Shown here one piece after another: positions 1-9,746 of a DNA stretch of 64,000 nucleotides. Position 1 is the first letter of the stretch. Each line of letters starts with the position of its first letter. Position numbers and translations under genes: made by a program. The notes below the pieces were generated by a model, which worked only from the letters and a program-made list of their open reading frames with translations, made no database searches and was not told the DNA's origin. This DNA is from Nevskia sp. Lineage in GTDB: Bacteria > Pseudomonadota > Gammaproteobacteria > Nevskiales > Nevskiaceae. The stretch covers positions 309,320 to 373,319 of the forward strand of contig JALNYU010000002.1 in NCBI GenBank assembly GCA_023229645.1, written 5' to 3'.

Positions 1-618
1 GAGCTTGGACATCGGCCAAAGCCGATCGAACCAGATCAGATAACGGACATCGTTACTTAGCAACTCGGCAATATGGGCGAACCAGGGCATCAGCGTGAGC
101 ACCACCAAGATGCCTAGGCCACGACGGCGCGTATTGGTTACACGGCGCAGCTTGCGCCAATTCAATAACGCCGAGAGTAGGCTCAACGCTTGCGTCAGCA
201 CGGCGAGGGCGATTAAGCCGAACACTGCCATTAAGGTGTCAGCAACGCCCAGCCTCCCAACTGCGCCACCGAGGAAACCGAGTAAGCACCAGCCCCCCGC
301 ATACCACGCGAACGAAGCGCCACCCAATAGCTTGCCGCACACCATATCCCAGGCGGAAAGTCCGCTAATGCGTTGGCCATCCCAGGTGCCTTCGAGAAAT
401 TCGGTAGTTAGCGCCTGTCCAGCCAACCGTGCGCCCCACAAAACGGTGAGCCCGATAAAACCTGCTGCGCCAATAACCCGTAATGCGAGCGCCTGATCCT
501 TTGAGCCCAGCCCAACGGCGAATGCCAGTAATACGCCGATTGCCGGTACCGCAAGCAAGCGCTGCGCGGTAATTTCCAACCACAGATTGCGTTGCAGTTC
601 CGGATTGCGGACCATCAT
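1..618 (-). CDS. ABC transporter permease subunit, truncated by window edge
   Basis: The frame opens at ATG 618-616 (MMVRNPELQRN; a second ATG follows at 615) and runs off the left end without a stop, so only the first 206 residues are present. The translation contains several hydrophobic segments, the first being LLAVPAIGVLLAFAVGL, as expected of an integral membrane subunit. It also has the FLEGTWDGQRISG segment, which I read as a cytoplasmic loop between membrane helices. It lies directly downstream of an ABC ATPase on the same strand, so the two probably form one exporter. The substrate cannot be told. Confidence 0.7.
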   Translation of the reverse strand, partial: MMVRNPELQRNLWLEITAQRLLAVPAIGVLLAFAVGLGSKDQALALRVIGAAGFIGLTVLWGARLAGQALTTEFLEGTWDGQRISGLSAWDMVCGKLLGGASFAWYAGGWCLLGFLGGAVGRLGVADTLMAVFGLIALAVLTQALSLLSALLNWRKLRRVTNTRRRGLGILVVLTLMPWFAHIAELLSNDVRYLIWFDRLWPMSKL

Positions 619-838
619 CGATTCAGGCCTCGAACAAGGGGGTCGTTGTTGCTGCGGCAGGTGGGCCCCGTGCGGACCTTGCGGATATCGTGGCAACAAC
701 CAATGTCTCGGTCACCGAGTTTCGCAGACGAATGCGTGCGGTTTATTGTCGCGCGCATTCGTTTAATAATCGCCGCGGTTACCGGCGTGCGTCGAGCGGA
801 ACGGATAGCTAACCCATTTGGCCGCGATCGCATGAGCA

Positions 839-1798
839 TTAAGGAGCCCGAGCGTCCCGCACTGCGGCAAGATAATGCTGCTGCATTGAACGAGCGACGA
901 CGCCAAAACCGCAGACCGGTAGTTCGAGGTCGAGCAAGGTTCGCAGGAGTTGCGGCAACTCAGCGTCGCTGGCCATTGTTGAGGCAGTGAGGGTGTTGCC
1001 GTCGAGTGCGATGGCTTCCAAGCGATCCGGCACCGTTGCGCAACGTTCCAGCACGCTTTGTGAATCAAACGGTAAGGCTAAGGCAATGCGCAGGCACCGC
1101 CGGATTCGTAAATCCGGCTCTGTTGCATTTATTGGGGAAGGGGCGCGCACTGCCGCGCGATGTTCAAGAATTCGACCGTGGCTTAGCACCAGCATCCCGG
1201 AGCAGTATTCTTCCAACTCGGCGAGGATGTGCGATGACACTAGCAACGTCATGCCTTCGGCGGCCAGCGCCCGCATCAGTTCCGCCAAGCTGCTGCGCGC
1301 TTCCGGATCTAAGCCCGAGGCCGGTTCGTCGAGCAGCAATACTTTGGGTCGGTGCAATATCGTCTGCGCCAACGCCAAGCGCTGCCGTTGGCCGCGTGAC
1401 AAGCTCCCGGCGGTGGCTTCGAGCTTATCGGCCAAGCCAACTTGTCGCGCCACTTCAGCAACACGCGCGACTAATGCGTCACCGGTAAGGCCGTGGCTGG
1501 CGCCGGCGTACAGCAGGCAACGCCGTGCCGAAAGATCGCCGTACAAGCCAAAGTGATCAGGCAGGAAGCCAAGCCGCTGATGGGCAATCCGCGGCTGGTT
1601 ATTGACGTCGATCCCATCGATCAAGATGCGGCCGCCGTGCGGGGTATCGAGCGCCGCTAAACAACGCAGCAGCGTGGTCTTACCTGCGCCGTTCGGGCCG
1701 ACCAAAGCCGTGACGCTACCGGCCATGAGTTGGAAGCTAATGCCGTCGAGCGCCCGCGTTCCGGGGTAGTCGAAGCGCAGGTTTTCGACGGCAATCAC
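839..1798 (-). CDS. ABC transporter ATP-binding protein
   Basis: This is a cytoplasmic ATPase subunit. Walker A GPNGAGKTT is near residues 34-42, the signature LSRGQRQRLALAQ is in the middle, and Walker B KVLLLDEPASGLDPE comes shortly before the switch histidine (VSSHI). About 100 extra residues follow the ATPase core, as in CcmA/NatA-like ABC-2 exporter ATPases. The longest frame starts at a TTG (1837) that overlaps ppsA by 34 bases. I prefer GTG at 1798, three bases after the ppsA stop, giving 319 aa. It probably works with the permease that follows. About 220 bases separate the two with no convincing gene. Confidence 0.85.
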   Translation of the reverse strand: MIAVENLRFDYPGTRALDGISFQLMAGSVTALVGPNGAGKTTLLRCLAALDTPHGGRILIDGIDVNNQPRIAHQRLGFLPDHFGLYGDLSARRCLLYAGASHGLTGDALVARVAEVARQVGLADKLEATAGSLSRGQRQRLALAQTILHRPKVLLLDEPASGLDPEARSSLAELMRALAAEGMTLLVSSHILAELEEYCSGMLVLSHGRILEHRAAVRAPSPINATEPDLRIRRCLRIALALPFDSQSVLERCATVPDRLEAIALDGNTLTASTMASDAELPQLLRTLLDLELPVCGFGVVARSMQQHYLAAVRDARAP

Positions 1799-1803
1799 GC
1801 CGT

Positions 1804-4179
1804 TTAGCTCGTCTTTTGTCCGGCCAGAAGCAGCCAAGTTTCGACGACGGTGTCCGGGTTCAGACTCATCGACTCAATCCCTTGATCCAGCAGCCATTTC
1901 GCAAGATCCGGGTGATCGCTCGGACCCTGGCCGCAGATGCCAATGTATTTATTGGCGCGGCGGCAGGCCAAAATCGCCATGCTCAGCATCTTTTTCACCG
2001 CCGGATCGCGCTCGTCGAAACCTTCGGCGACGAGGCCGGAATCGCGGTCCAAGCCCAGCGTCAGCTGCGTCATGTCGTTCGAGCCGATCGAGAAGCCGTC
2101 GAAGTATTCGAGGAATTCGTCGGCCATCAAAGCGTTGCTCGGCAGTTCGCACATCATGATCAGCTTCAGATCATCTTTGCCGCGCTCCAAGCCGTTCTCT
2201 TTCAGAATTTCCGAAACGCGCTTGGCTTCGGTCAGCGTGCGCACGAACGGCACCATGATCTGTACGTTGGTCAGGCCCATTTCGTCGCGCACGTATTTCA
2301 GCGCGCGGCATTCCATGTCAAAACAGGGGCGGAACGCTTTCGAGATGTACCGCGAAGCGCCGCGGAAACCGAGCATCGGGTTTTCTTCGTGCGGCTCGTA
2401 ACGAGTGCCGGCGACGAGGTTAGCGTATTCGTTGGACTTGAAGTCCGATAGCCGCACGATCACCGGCTGCGGTGCAAACGCCGCAGCGATCATCGCAATG
2501 CCTTCGGCCAAGCGCATCCAGAAATAATCGATCGGCGACGGGTAGGCTGAAATCATCGTGTCGATAACGCGGCGCACGTCGGCCGGCTGCTTGTCGAGTT
2601 CCAGCAAGGCCTGCGGATGAATACCGATCTGGCGGTTGACGATGAACTCCAGCCGCGCCAAGCCAACGCCGCGATGCGGCAGCGATGCGAAATCAAACGC
2701 CTGTTCTGGCGTGCCGACGTTCATCATCAGCTTCACCGGGATTTCCGGCATGTGATCGAGCTGTACTTCATCAACCGAGTAATCGACGTTGCCCGCGTAG
2801 ACAAAGCCGGTGTCGCCTTCGGCGCAAGACACGGTCACTTCATCGCCGTCGCGTAACGTCGTCGTGGCATTGCCGGTGCCGACCACCGCCGGGATGCCCA
2901 ACTCACGCGCGATGATCGCTGCGTGGCAGGTGCGGCCGCCGCGGTTGGTAACAATGGCGCTGGCGCGCTTCATCACCGGTTCCCAATCCGGGTCGGTCAT
3001 GTCGGTGACGAGCACGTCGCCGGGCTGCACACGTTCCATTTGGTCGATCGAATTCAGGAAGCGGACGCGCCCGGAGCCGATTTTCTGCCCGATTGCGCGG
3101 CCTTCGATCAAAACTTTACCGCGGGTTTTCAGTTTGTAACGGCGCAGCGTATTGCCGCTGGTGCGCGACTGTACGGTTTCCGGCCGCGCCTGCAGGATGT
3201 AAATCTTGCCGTCGAGGCCGTCTTTACCCCATTCGATGTCCATCGGGCGGCCGTAATGGTCTTCGATGATCAGCGCTTGCTGCGCCAGTGCATCAATGTC
3301 GGCGTCATTGAGCGAGAATTGCCGGCGATCGGCATCCGCCACTGGCACGAATTCCACCGCTTTGCCGCCGCTAGGGTCTGCGTAGACCATTTTTTTGGCT
3401 TTTTCGCCGAGTCCACGCTTCAGAATGGCCGGCCGTTTGGCGCGCAGCGCTGGCTTGTAGGCGTAAAACTCGTCCGGGTTCACGGCGCCTTGCACCACCG
3501 CTTCGCCGAGGCCGTAGCTGGAGGTGATGAACACGGCGTCGCGGAAGCCGGACTCAGTGTCCATCGTAAACATCACACCGCTGGCGCCAATATCCGAGCG
3601 GACCATGCGCTGTACGCCAGCCGATAGCGCCACTTTCGAGTGGTCGAAGTCTTTGTGTACGCGGTAGGAAATCGCGCGGTCGTTAAACAATGAGGCGAAG
3701 ACTTCCTTCATCTTCGCCAGTACGTCATCGATGCCACGGACGTTCAGAAAGGTTTCCTGCTGGCCGGCAAATGAGGCGTCTGGTAAGTCTTCAGCCGTTG
3801 CCGAGGAGCGCACGGCGACCGAGATTTCGACGCCGGCTTCGCTGAGCAGCTGGCTATACGCGGAGCGGATTTCAGCTTCCAAAGCAGCCGGAAACGGCGC
3901 TTTCATCACTGCTTCACGGATGGCTTTGCCGGTTTTCGCGAGCGCGACGACATCGTCAACATTCAGCGCGGCTAATTCGGCGTTGATCCGATCAGCCAAA
4001 CCTTCGTGCGCCAAAAATTCACGATACGCCGCTGCTGTGGTCGCGAAGCCGTTGGGGACAGAAACCCCTGCTTTGCCCAGATGTTGGATCATTTCGCCGA
4101 GCGAGGCATTTTTGCCGCCGACCAGTTCCACATCGTGCATGCCGAGCTGTTTGAACCACAGTACCGTCGGTATTGCCAT
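1804..4179 (-). CDS. ppsA: phosphoenolpyruvate synthase
   Basis: This 791-residue cytoplasmic enzyme makes PEP from pyruvate and ATP, with AMP and phosphate as products, in gluconeogenesis. The N-terminal ATP-grasp domain begins with [13 protein letters not shown]. The swivelling domain carries the catalytic histidine in [15 protein letters not shown]. The C-terminal TIM-barrel part has the conserved GICGQGPSD motif near the end. The length fits bacterial PpsA. The gene starts at ATG 4179 and faces away from ppsR (4570), which encodes its regulatory kinase/pyrophosphorylase, with one small membrane-protein gene between them. That arrangement is common in proteobacteria. Confidence 0.97.
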   Translation of the reverse strand: MAIPTVLWFKQLGMHDVELVGGKNASLGEMIQHLGKAGVSVPNGFATTAAAYREFLAHEGLADRINAELAALNVDDVVALAKTGKAIREAVMKAPFPAALEAEIRSAYSQLLSEAGVEISVAVRSSATAEDLPDASFAGQQETFLNVRGIDDVLAKMKEVFASLFNDRAISYRVHKDFDHSKVALSAGVQRMVRSDIGASGVMFTMDTESGFRDAVFITSSYGLGEAVVQGAVNPDEFYAYKPALRAKRPAILKRGLGEKAKKMVYADPSGGKAVEFVPVADADRRQFSLNDADIDALAQQALIIEDHYGRPMDIEWGKDGLDGKIYILQARPETVQSRTSGNTLRRYKLKTRGKVLIEGRAIGQKIGSGRVRFLNSIDQMERVQPGDVLVTDMTDPDWEPVMKRASAIVTNRGGRTCHAAIIARELGIPAVVGTGNATTTLRDGDEVTVSCAEGDTGFVYAGNVDYSVDEVQLDHMPEIPVKLMMNVGTPEQAFDFASLPHRGVGLARLEFIVNRQIGIHPQALLELDKQPADVRRVIDTMISAYPSPIDYFWMRLAEGIAMIAAAFAPQPVIVRLSDFKSNEYANLVAGTRYEPHEENPMLGFRGASRYISKAFRPCFDMECRALKYVRDEMGLTNVQIMVPFVRTLTEAKRVSEILKENGLERGKDDLKLIMMCELPSNALMADEFLEYFDGFSIGSNDMTQLTLGLDRDSGLVAEGFDERDPAVKKMLSMAILACRRANKYIGICGQGPSDHPDLAKWLLDQGIESMSLNPDTVVETWLLLAGQKTS

Positions 4180-4209
4180 GCTGTTTAAACCCTCTATCCA
4201 GTGTACGTG

Positions 4210-4530
4210 TCAAGAAACCAATTTGAGACCGATGATCGAAACGATCAATAAAACCAGAAAAAACACCTGCAAGCTCGTTAGCGTATCGCTAAACCAATAC
4301 ACACCGACAACCGCGGTGCCAGCCACGCCGATGCCGGTCCAAACGGCGTACGCGACGCCGAGCGGGATCTCGCGCATCGCTAAATTCAGCAGCCCGAAGC
4401 CGGACAACGCAAAAATAATGAAAACAGCGATATATTTCGGCCGTTCCAAGGAAAAGCCGTTCGACATCTTCAGTGCGGTAGTGAAACCAATTTCGAACGC
4501 GCTCGCTAGTAGTAGATAAAACCAAGACAT
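4210..4530 (-). CDS. small multidrug resistance (SMR) family transporter, SugE/EmrE type
   Basis: This 106-residue protein has four predicted membrane helices and the SMR hallmarks: the membrane-embedded glutamate in the first helix (LLASAFEIGFTTALK) and the helix 3 signature AYAVWTGIGVAGTAVVG. SMR proteins work as antiparallel dimers that exchange protons for cationic compounds. The SugE/Gdx branch exports guanidinium ions. I cannot assign the branch securely, and I see no guanidine riboswitch in the short upstream gap. It is 30 bases upstream of ppsA on the same strand, so the two may be co-transcribed. Confidence 0.88.
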   Translation of the reverse strand: MSWFYLLLASAFEIGFTTALKMSNGFSLERPKYIAVFIIFALSGFGLLNLAMREIPLGVAYAVWTGIGVAGTAVVGVYWFSDTLTSLQVFFLVLLIVSIIGLKLVS

Positions 4531-4569
4531 GAGAACGGGATCCTAAATGGAATTGCAGAGTGCCAAGGT

Positions 4570-5391
4570 ATGACGGTCGAAATGCAGCGCGTGGTGTTCT
4601 TCGTGTCAGATGGCACTGGCATTACCGCCGAGACGCTCGGCGCGAGTCTGTTGACTCAGTTCGAGGGGATTTCATTCAAGAAAGTTACGCTTCCGTTCAT
4701 TAATACCCCGGATAAGGCCCGTGTATCCGCAGACTATATCAACCACGTTGCCGACACGGCCAGCGCGCGGCCGATCATTTTCAGCACAACGGTCAATGAC
4801 GAGGTGCGCGGCGTGCTGCGCGGCACCCGAGCGCTGTTCCTGGATTTGTTTGATGCTTTTATCACCCCGATTGAAAGCGAATTGGGCGTGAAATCAACGC
4901 ACGCGACCGGTCGCGCGCACAGCATGGCCGATATCAACCGCTATCACGCGCGAATCGATGCGATGAATTTCGCGATGGAACACGATGATGGCCAGAGCGT
5001 GCGTGATTTGGAACGGGCCGACGTGGTGCTAATTGCGCCGTCGCGCTGCGGCAAAACACCGACGACGCTCTATCTCGCGTTACAGCACGCGGTGTTTGCG
5101 ACCAATTTCCCGTTGACCGAAGAAGACCTCGAACAGCCGCGCTTGCCGAAGACGTTGCAAGGTTACGAGCGCAAATTGTTCGGCTTGACGTCCGACCCAG
5201 AGCGTCTGAGCCAGGTTCGCAGCGAGCGTCGGCCAGGCTCGAAATACGCCGGGCTCGCCCAATGCTCGTATGAGCTGCGTCAGGCGGAGCAGTTGTATCG
5301 GCGGTTGAAAATACCGCATTTGAATTCGGCCAATATGTCGATCGAGGAAATCGCCGCGATGGTGATGGAAGAGAAGGGGTTACGGCATTGA
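4570..5391 (+). CDS. ppsR: PEP synthase regulatory kinase/pyrophosphorylase (PSRP, DUF299)
   Basis: This 273-residue cytoplasmic regulator phosphorylates PpsA on threonine with ADP and removes the phosphate by pyrophosphorolysis, switching the enzyme off and on. The opening VVFFVSDGTGITAETLG and the P-loop APSRCGKTPTTLYLA (about residues 154-168) are characteristic of the family, and the length is typical. It is divergent from the SMR-ppsA pair with only 39 bases between them, so promoters must overlap. A second ATG 12 bases in (MQRVVFF) is an equally possible start. Confidence 0.95.
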   Translation: MTVEMQRVVFFVSDGTGITAETLGASLLTQFEGISFKKVTLPFINTPDKARVSADYINHVADTASARPIIFSTTVNDEVRGVLRGTRALFLDLFDAFITPIESELGVKSTHATGRAHSMADINRYHARIDAMNFAMEHDDGQSVRDLERADVVLIAPSRCGKTPTTLYLALQHAVFATNFPLTEEDLEQPRLPKTLQGYERKLFGLTSDPERLSQVRSERRPGSKYAGLAQCSYELRQAEQLYRRLKIPHLNSANMSIEEIAAMVMEEKGLRH

Positions 5392-5464
5392 GCGCAAGCG
5401 GGCAGACCGCGGCGCTCAGAAGCCGTAAACTTGCACGCTCCGAATTTCAAAGAGATTGCCCGTA

Positions 5465-6496
5465 ATGACGATACAAACCGATGTGGTCATCATCGGTGCA
5501 GGCCCTTGCGGTCTGTTCCAGGTTTTTGAACTCGGCCTGCTCGATCTGCGCGCGCACGTCATCGATGCGCTGCCGATCATCGGCGGCCAATGCGCCGAAC
5601 TGTATCCGGACAAGCCGATTTTCGACATTCCGGGTTTTCCCAGCGTCGGCGCCAAAGAACTGATCGACCGCTTGCTTGAGCAGATCAAACCGTTTTCGCC
5701 GGAATTTCATCTCGGCCAGCAAGTACAGGAAGTAACGCCGCTGGCGGAAGGCGGCTTCAAGCTCGTAACGTCTACTGGCACCGAATTCCAGACCAAGGCG
5801 GTGATCATTGCTGGCGGTGTTGGCGCGTTCCAGCCGGTGCAGTTGCGCCTAGAAGGCATCGAAAAATACGAAGATCAGCAGCTGTTTTACAAAGTGCGCG
5901 ATCCGAGCCGGCACCACGGCAAAAAAGTTGTGGTCTGCGGCGGCGGTGACTCGGCACTGGATTGGGCGCTGCAAATGGTCGGTAAGGCCGCTGATGTTAC
6001 ATTGATTCACCGCTCGGCTGCGTTCAAAGCCGCGCCAGCGTCGGTCAGCCGTTATCGCGAACTGGCCGAAGCGGGCAAGTGCAAGCTGCTGCTCGGCAGC
6101 GTACTCGGCTACAACGAAACCGATGGCCGCATAACGAGCCTAAACGTCACCGGCATCGATCAAACCAAGCATGTGCTGGAAGTTGATGATGTATTGGCGT
6201 TCTACGGTTTGAGTCCGAAACTCGGGCCGATTGCCGAGTGGGGTTTGGCGCTGAATAAGCACCAGATTGAAGTTGATACCGAAAAATTCCAGACCTCGGT
6301 GCCGGGTATTTACGCGGTTGGCGACATCAACTATTACCCGGGCAAGAAAAAGCTGATTCTGTCCGGCTTCCATGAAGGTGCGCTGGCCGCATTCGCGATC
6401 AAGCACCAACTGTTCCCGAACGAAAAAGTGCATTTGCAGTACACGACAACCAGTTCGTCGATGCACAAAAAGCTGGGTGTTGAGTCGCCGGTCTGA
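5465..6496 (+). CDS. ferredoxin-NADP reductase, thioredoxin-reductase-like type
   Basis: This 343-residue FAD- and NADPH-binding oxidoreductase moves electrons between NADPH and ferredoxin or flavodoxin. The FAD dinucleotide fold is at the N terminus ([13 protein letters not shown]), the NADPH fold has [14 protein letters not shown], and the C-terminal FAD motif is [13 protein letters not shown]. It lacks the CxxC redox pair of thioredoxin reductase, as expected for this FNR class. The longest frame starts at TTG 5456. ATG 5465 is better because it has a purine-rich AAAGAGA about ten bases upstream and begins where homologues do. Confidence 0.92.
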   Translation: MTIQTDVVIIGAGPCGLFQVFELGLLDLRAHVIDALPIIGGQCAELYPDKPIFDIPGFPSVGAKELIDRLLEQIKPFSPEFHLGQQVQEVTPLAEGGFKLVTSTGTEFQTKAVIIAGGVGAFQPVQLRLEGIEKYEDQQLFYKVRDPSRHHGKKVVVCGGGDSALDWALQMVGKAADVTLIHRSAAFKAAPASVSRYRELAEAGKCKLLLGSVLGYNETDGRITSLNVTGIDQTKHVLEVDDVLAFYGLSPKLGPIAEWGLALNKHQIEVDTEKFQTSVPGIYAVGDINYYPGKKKLILSGFHEGALAAFAIKHQLFPNEKVHLQYTTTSSSMHKKLGVESPV

Positions 6497-6603
6497 TCGC
6501 ATTCAAGCCTTACGTTTCGGGTCTGCGCACGGTGCTTTTAGGGCAGCGCGCGCGGATCCTGTTTCGGGCGGTTGCGGCATCAGCTGGCGTTGGGCCTTAA
6601 GAA

Positions 6604-6810
6604 ATGCGAACTGAAACTAGAGCGCAAGAGTGGTTTCTGGCTGATCCACGCACTAGAAAGTGGATCGCTCAATGTGCTGCCTGTAAGCAGCTCGGCAGAA
6701 AGCCAGATACTCCAGAAAGCATCCCGAAGTTTCGGTTCGAGGAAATGTTTCCGGTTCTAGTCTTAGACGAAAGTGACCTCTGCCTCATTTGCCGAGCGTA
6801 TGTAAAGTGA
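6604..6810 (+). CDS. small protein with two cysteine pairs, function unknown
   Basis: This 68-residue frame starts at ATG 6604. It has a CxxC pair (QCAACKQ) and a second CxxC pair (LCLICR) about 38 residues later, an arrangement that often binds zinc. The composition is protein-like and hydrophilic with no membrane segment or signal peptide. It follows the ferredoxin reductase and ends just before a perfect hairpin at 6835-6869. I do not recognise a family with certainty. Confidence 0.5.
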   Translation: MRTETRAQEWFLADPRTRKWIAQCAACKQLGRKPDTPESIPKFRFEEMFPVLVLDESDLCLICRAYVK

Positions 6811-6833
6811 GACCAGGCCCAACCCGCGCTTTG

Positions 6834-6870
6834 AGCCTACCGGCCGCGCCTCTGGCGCGGCCGGTAGGCT
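6834..6870. terminator. perfect 17-bp hairpin, possible terminator
   Basis: GCCTACCGGCCGCGCC (6835-6850) and its exact reverse complement (6854-6869) flank a three-base loop, and one A-T pair extends the stem. It lies after the small CxxC gene and 18 bases before the rhomboid gene. There is no T tract after the stem, so it could be a terminator needing help or a structured repeat. Confidence 0.5.
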
Positions 6871-6887
6871 TAAGCTAGGCACTAGAT

Positions 6888-7826
6888 ATGTTTCTGCTGC
6901 CGTTTCAGGTGGACTTCAAAACCCATCGTTTCCCGCTGATCACAATTGCGCTGATCGTATTGTGTTCTGGGATTTTCTGGCTGCAACGGGCATCAGACAC
7001 CCGCTGGCAAAACACGGCTGATTTTGCCTGCAGCCATGCCGATGAATCGCTGCGCGCGCTGTTAAGCCGGCATGCAGCGAGCCCGGTCGCGGTGCAATGC
7101 CGGAATTTAGTCGAATTGCTGGCTTTTTCCGGTGATCCGGAGCGGCAGCTGCCGCAGCTCGCCGACTATTTCGCGGATACGCCGTATGCGGAGGAAATCG
7201 GTGGCCGTGATGGGGTTATGCAGCTGATCGGCCAATTCTGGGCCGATACCCAACGCCTCGGTGGCGCGCTGCCGCTAACGTCGGAGCTGGTTTATCGGCC
7301 GAGGTCGTTCAACCCCTGGCGCATGCTGACGGCAACGGTGGCGCACGCTAGTTGGGGCCATTTATTGGGCAATTTGTTTTTCTTCTATTTATTTGGCGCA
7401 ACGCTGGAAGCGATTCTCGGCCACGTTCGTTACTCGGCGTTTCTGTTGGCGCTGGCGCTCGGTACCCACAGTGTTTATTCGTTTGCGAGCCTCGGCCATA
7501 ACGCGCCGCCGACGCTGGGTTTGTCCGGTGTGGTTTACGGCGTGATGGGCTTGTTCGCGTATTTTTTGCCGGATGCAAAAATCCGTAGTTTCGTCTGGCT
7601 GCTGGTGCGGTTTTGGATTACGCCGCTTTCCGCTTGGTTTATTGCGCTGTGGTATGTCGGCGGCGATGCGCTGAGTCTGCTGCTAAATGGCAATGGCGGT
7701 GGCGTTAACTTAGTTGCCCACGTTTCTGGTGCTGCGATTGCGCTCTTGCTTGGGATGACCATCTTTCACAAAACGCGCGACTGGATTCGAGAAGAAGCGA
7801 AACCTTATCTGCAACGCTATATCTAG
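6888..7826 (+). CDS. rhomboid family intramembrane serine protease
   Basis: This 312-residue membrane protein carries the rhomboid catalytic elements: the asparagine-bearing HASWGHLLGNLFFFYLFG helix, the catalytic serine in GLSGVVYG, and the partner histidine in VAHVSGAAIALLLG. A poorly conserved region of about 100 residues separates the first membrane helix (ITIALIVLCSGIFWL) from the core, probably a periplasmic loop. Rhomboids cut transmembrane helices within the bilayer; the substrate here is unknown. It is convergent with the desaturase gene, 11 bases away. Confidence 0.9.
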   Translation: MFLLPFQVDFKTHRFPLITIALIVLCSGIFWLQRASDTRWQNTADFACSHADESLRALLSRHAASPVAVQCRNLVELLAFSGDPERQLPQLADYFADTPYAEEIGGRDGVMQLIGQFWADTQRLGGALPLTSELVYRPRSFNPWRMLTATVAHASWGHLLGNLFFFYLFGATLEAILGHVRYSAFLLALALGTHSVYSFASLGHNAPPTLGLSGVVYGVMGLFAYFLPDAKIRSFVWLLVRFWITPLSAWFIALWYVGGDALSLLLNGNGGGVNLVAHVSGAAIALLLGMTIFHKTRDWIREEAKPYLQRYI

Positions 7827-7837
7827 CCCGCGTTCGC

Positions 7838-8665
7838 TCAAGGTTTGCCAAACGCGGCACGCCAAATATCGGCAGCGCTGCGGGCTCCGCGCATGTCAGC
7901 CAGAACGGTTTTCCAGCCGGCGAACGCGACGTGAAACGGGTTATACGACGGCACTCCGCCTGCTAAGCCGTAGCGCAGACCACGCTGTACTGGCTCGGCT
8001 GCGAAGGTGCCAAACAGACGGTCGAAGACAATCAATATCCCACCAAAATTACGATCCAACGGCACGCCTTCGGCCGCATGGTGAACGCGGTGATGCGAAG
8101 GCGTATTCAGGATCCACTCTAGCGGCCCGAGACGGCCTATGGTTTCGGTGTGTAGAAAGAATTGGTAGCTCAGATTCAGCGCCAGAACGCCAAACACGAC
8201 GGTGGGGTTGTAGCCGATCGCGACTAGCGGCGTAAAAAATAGCCAGCCGCCGGAGATTGCGTTGGTCCAGCCGAGGCGATATGCGGCTGAAAAATTTAAC
8301 CGCGTCGAGGAATGATGCACGCTGTGGGAAGCCCATAACCAGCGCAGACGATGGCTACTGCGGTGCATCCAGTAGTAGAGAAACTCAACGCTGAGAAACA
8401 GCGCGGCGATCGAAATGAAATTATCGAGAGGTAGGTCGGCCAATCGGTGCTGGTACAGCCATGAAAGCAGCGGCGTTGCAATGACTACGGCGAGCGACCG
8501 CGATAAGAGCTGGCCGATGAAGATCAATGCTGTCGTAGCCGATTCCTTGTAGTTGTAGCGAGGCCGGTGCTGCAGCCGTAGCAATACGATCTCGACGGCA
8601 ATCAATGCTGGAATGAGGAGCAATCCGTAGCGATGGTGGCCGCTGAAGGTGAGGAACTCAAACAT
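7838..8665 (-). CDS. sterol desaturase / fatty acid hydroxylase family membrane protein
   Basis: This 275-residue membrane di-iron enzyme has the family's histidine clusters HRSSH, HSVHH, LHTE and HHRVHH spread over the central and C-terminal parts, and several hydrophobic helices (for example FISIAALFLSVEFLYYWMHR). Members insert oxygen into, or desaturate, lipid chains at the membrane; the substrate is not predictable. It starts at ATG 8665. The next gene upstream on this strand ends at 8728. Confidence 0.88.
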   Translation of the reverse strand: MFEFLTFSGHHRYGLLLIPALIAVEIVLLRLQHRPRYNYKESATTALIFIGQLLSRSLAVVIATPLLSWLYQHRLADLPLDNFISIAALFLSVEFLYYWMHRSSHRLRWLWASHSVHHSSTRLNFSAAYRLGWTNAISGGWLFFTPLVAIGYNPTVVFGVLALNLSYQFFLHTETIGRLGPLEWILNTPSHHRVHHAAEGVPLDRNFGGILIVFDRLFGTFAAEPVQRGLRYGLAGGVPSYNPFHVAFAGWKTVLADMRGARSAADIWRAAFGKP

Positions 8666-8727
8666 CCTGCGCTCCGGGAAAAAGACCCCGCCGCCGGGGC
8701 TAACAGCGGCGAGGCAAAATTGCCGCG

Positions 8728-9255
8728 TTACGGCTGAACGACGACCGAACCCTGCCGCGTCGCCGTTGCACCGTTGGGGCCGGTAACCGTTGCCGTGCTG
8801 CTGGCGCCACCCGGAGTAACCGTGGTTGAGCCAGTGCGGGTTGCGCTCTGGCCGTTAGGACCGGTAATGCTGCCACTGCTGGCAACGCTGCCGTCGCCGT
8901 TGTACGTGGTGCTGCCGTTGCGGGTGAAGGTTTCGCCGCTGTTCGTCGTCGTCGTTGCGCTGCGGTTTACGGTCTTCGTATCCGGGTCATAGGTACGGCT
9001 GGCGTCGCGGGTATAGCCGCGGCCGTTTGAGCCTTGGACGGAACTGCTGGCGTTGCGGTTGCCGTCGCTGGCCTGAACAGTTTTATTCCGTTGCACGGAG
9101 TTGCCTGCAGGGCCAGTACGTGTACCGGAGAAGCTGCGTTCGCGTGCGCCGACATCGAGGCTGATGGCCGACAGGCTTAATGCAGCGATTACGGCCAAGC
9201 TGGCGGCGGAAAGAAATTTCTTTGACGTGGTGTTCTGCGTGTTTGAGATTTGCAT
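8728..9255 (-). CDS. secreted Gly/Ser/Thr-rich repeat protein, function unknown
   Basis: This 175-residue protein starts at ATG 9255, within a longer frame whose upstream part has no signal. A hydrophobic stretch near residues 15-33 (LSAASLAVIAALSLSAISL) looks like an export signal. The mature part is low in hydrophobic residues and rich in Thr, Ser, Gly and Asn. Its C-terminal half repeats a TGPNGxxATRxGSxxV unit at least twice. It is 40 bases downstream of the EF-hand gene on the same strand. It is probably extracytoplasmic; I cannot name a family. Confidence 0.7.
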   Translation of the reverse strand: MQISNTQNTTSKKFLSAASLAVIAALSLSAISLDVGARERSFSGTRTGPAGNSVQRNKTVQASDGNRNASSSVQGSNGRGYTRDASRTYDPDTKTVNRSATTTTNSGETFTRNGSTTYNGDGSVASSGSITGPNGQSATRTGSTTVTPGGASSTATVTGPNGATATRQGSVVVQP

Positions 9256-9295
9256 AGGAAGACTCCGATTCTGAGGTTGGGTAAGGGTGTTGGCT

Positions 9296-9607
9296 TTATT
9301 GCCGCAGACTGGTGAGGAAACGTGAGCGCAGCTCGCTACGGGTGACGCGGCCATCGTTGTCGGTATCGAGGCCATGAAGCAGGGCCAGACGGGCGGCAAC
9401 GAATTCCTGCTCGGTGACTAGGCCGTCGTGATTGCTGTCCAACTTTTCAAATTGCGCCCGGCTTGCTACGTCGGCTTCGGCGACGCTGATGGCGCCGTCA
9501 CCCTCTTTGTCAAACTGCTTCAGCACGCTGCTCGGTTCCTGCGCGAACGCCCCGCCGCTGATTCCGAGTAGCATTGCGACTGCGGTGTCTTTGAGGATGA
9601 TGTTCAT
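9296..9607 (-). CDS. periplasmic EF-hand calcium-binding protein
   Basis: This 103-residue protein starts at ATG 9607 with a signal peptide (MNIILKDTAVAMLLGISGG, cleavage likely after AFA). It has three EF-hand loops: DKEGDGAISVAE, DSNHDGLVTEQE and DTDNDGRVTRSE, each with the usual D-x-[DNE]-x-[DG]-G pattern. Calcium sensing or buffering in the periplasm is likely. It is upstream of the repeat protein in what looks like a two-gene operon and divergent from the response regulator at 9747. Confidence 0.85.
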   Translation of the reverse strand: MNIILKDTAVAMLLGISGGAFAQEPSSVLKQFDKEGDGAISVAEADVASRAQFEKLDSNHDGLVTEQEFVAARLALLHGLDTDNDGRVTRSELRSRFLTSLRQ

Positions 9608-9746
9608 GTGTGGTCCGGGCTGCTGGCTGAGTTGACGGTGCTCAGATTGGGGCCGCGATGTATCGACAATGTTTCTCGGCATCGCCTTTATGTAACGGTT
9701 TGTTACCTCCGCTTGCAGTCACGCCAGGTGGACGTTACAAAGCGCC

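Noticed and set aside
4531..4569. Guanidine riboswitch before the SMR gene
   Set aside because: The gap is only 39 bases and lacks the paired ACG loops of mini-ykkC or the other guanidine classes.
9608..9682. Upstream extension of the EF-hand gene
   Set aside because: The extension precedes a clear signal peptide starting at ATG 9607 and has no ribosome-binding site.
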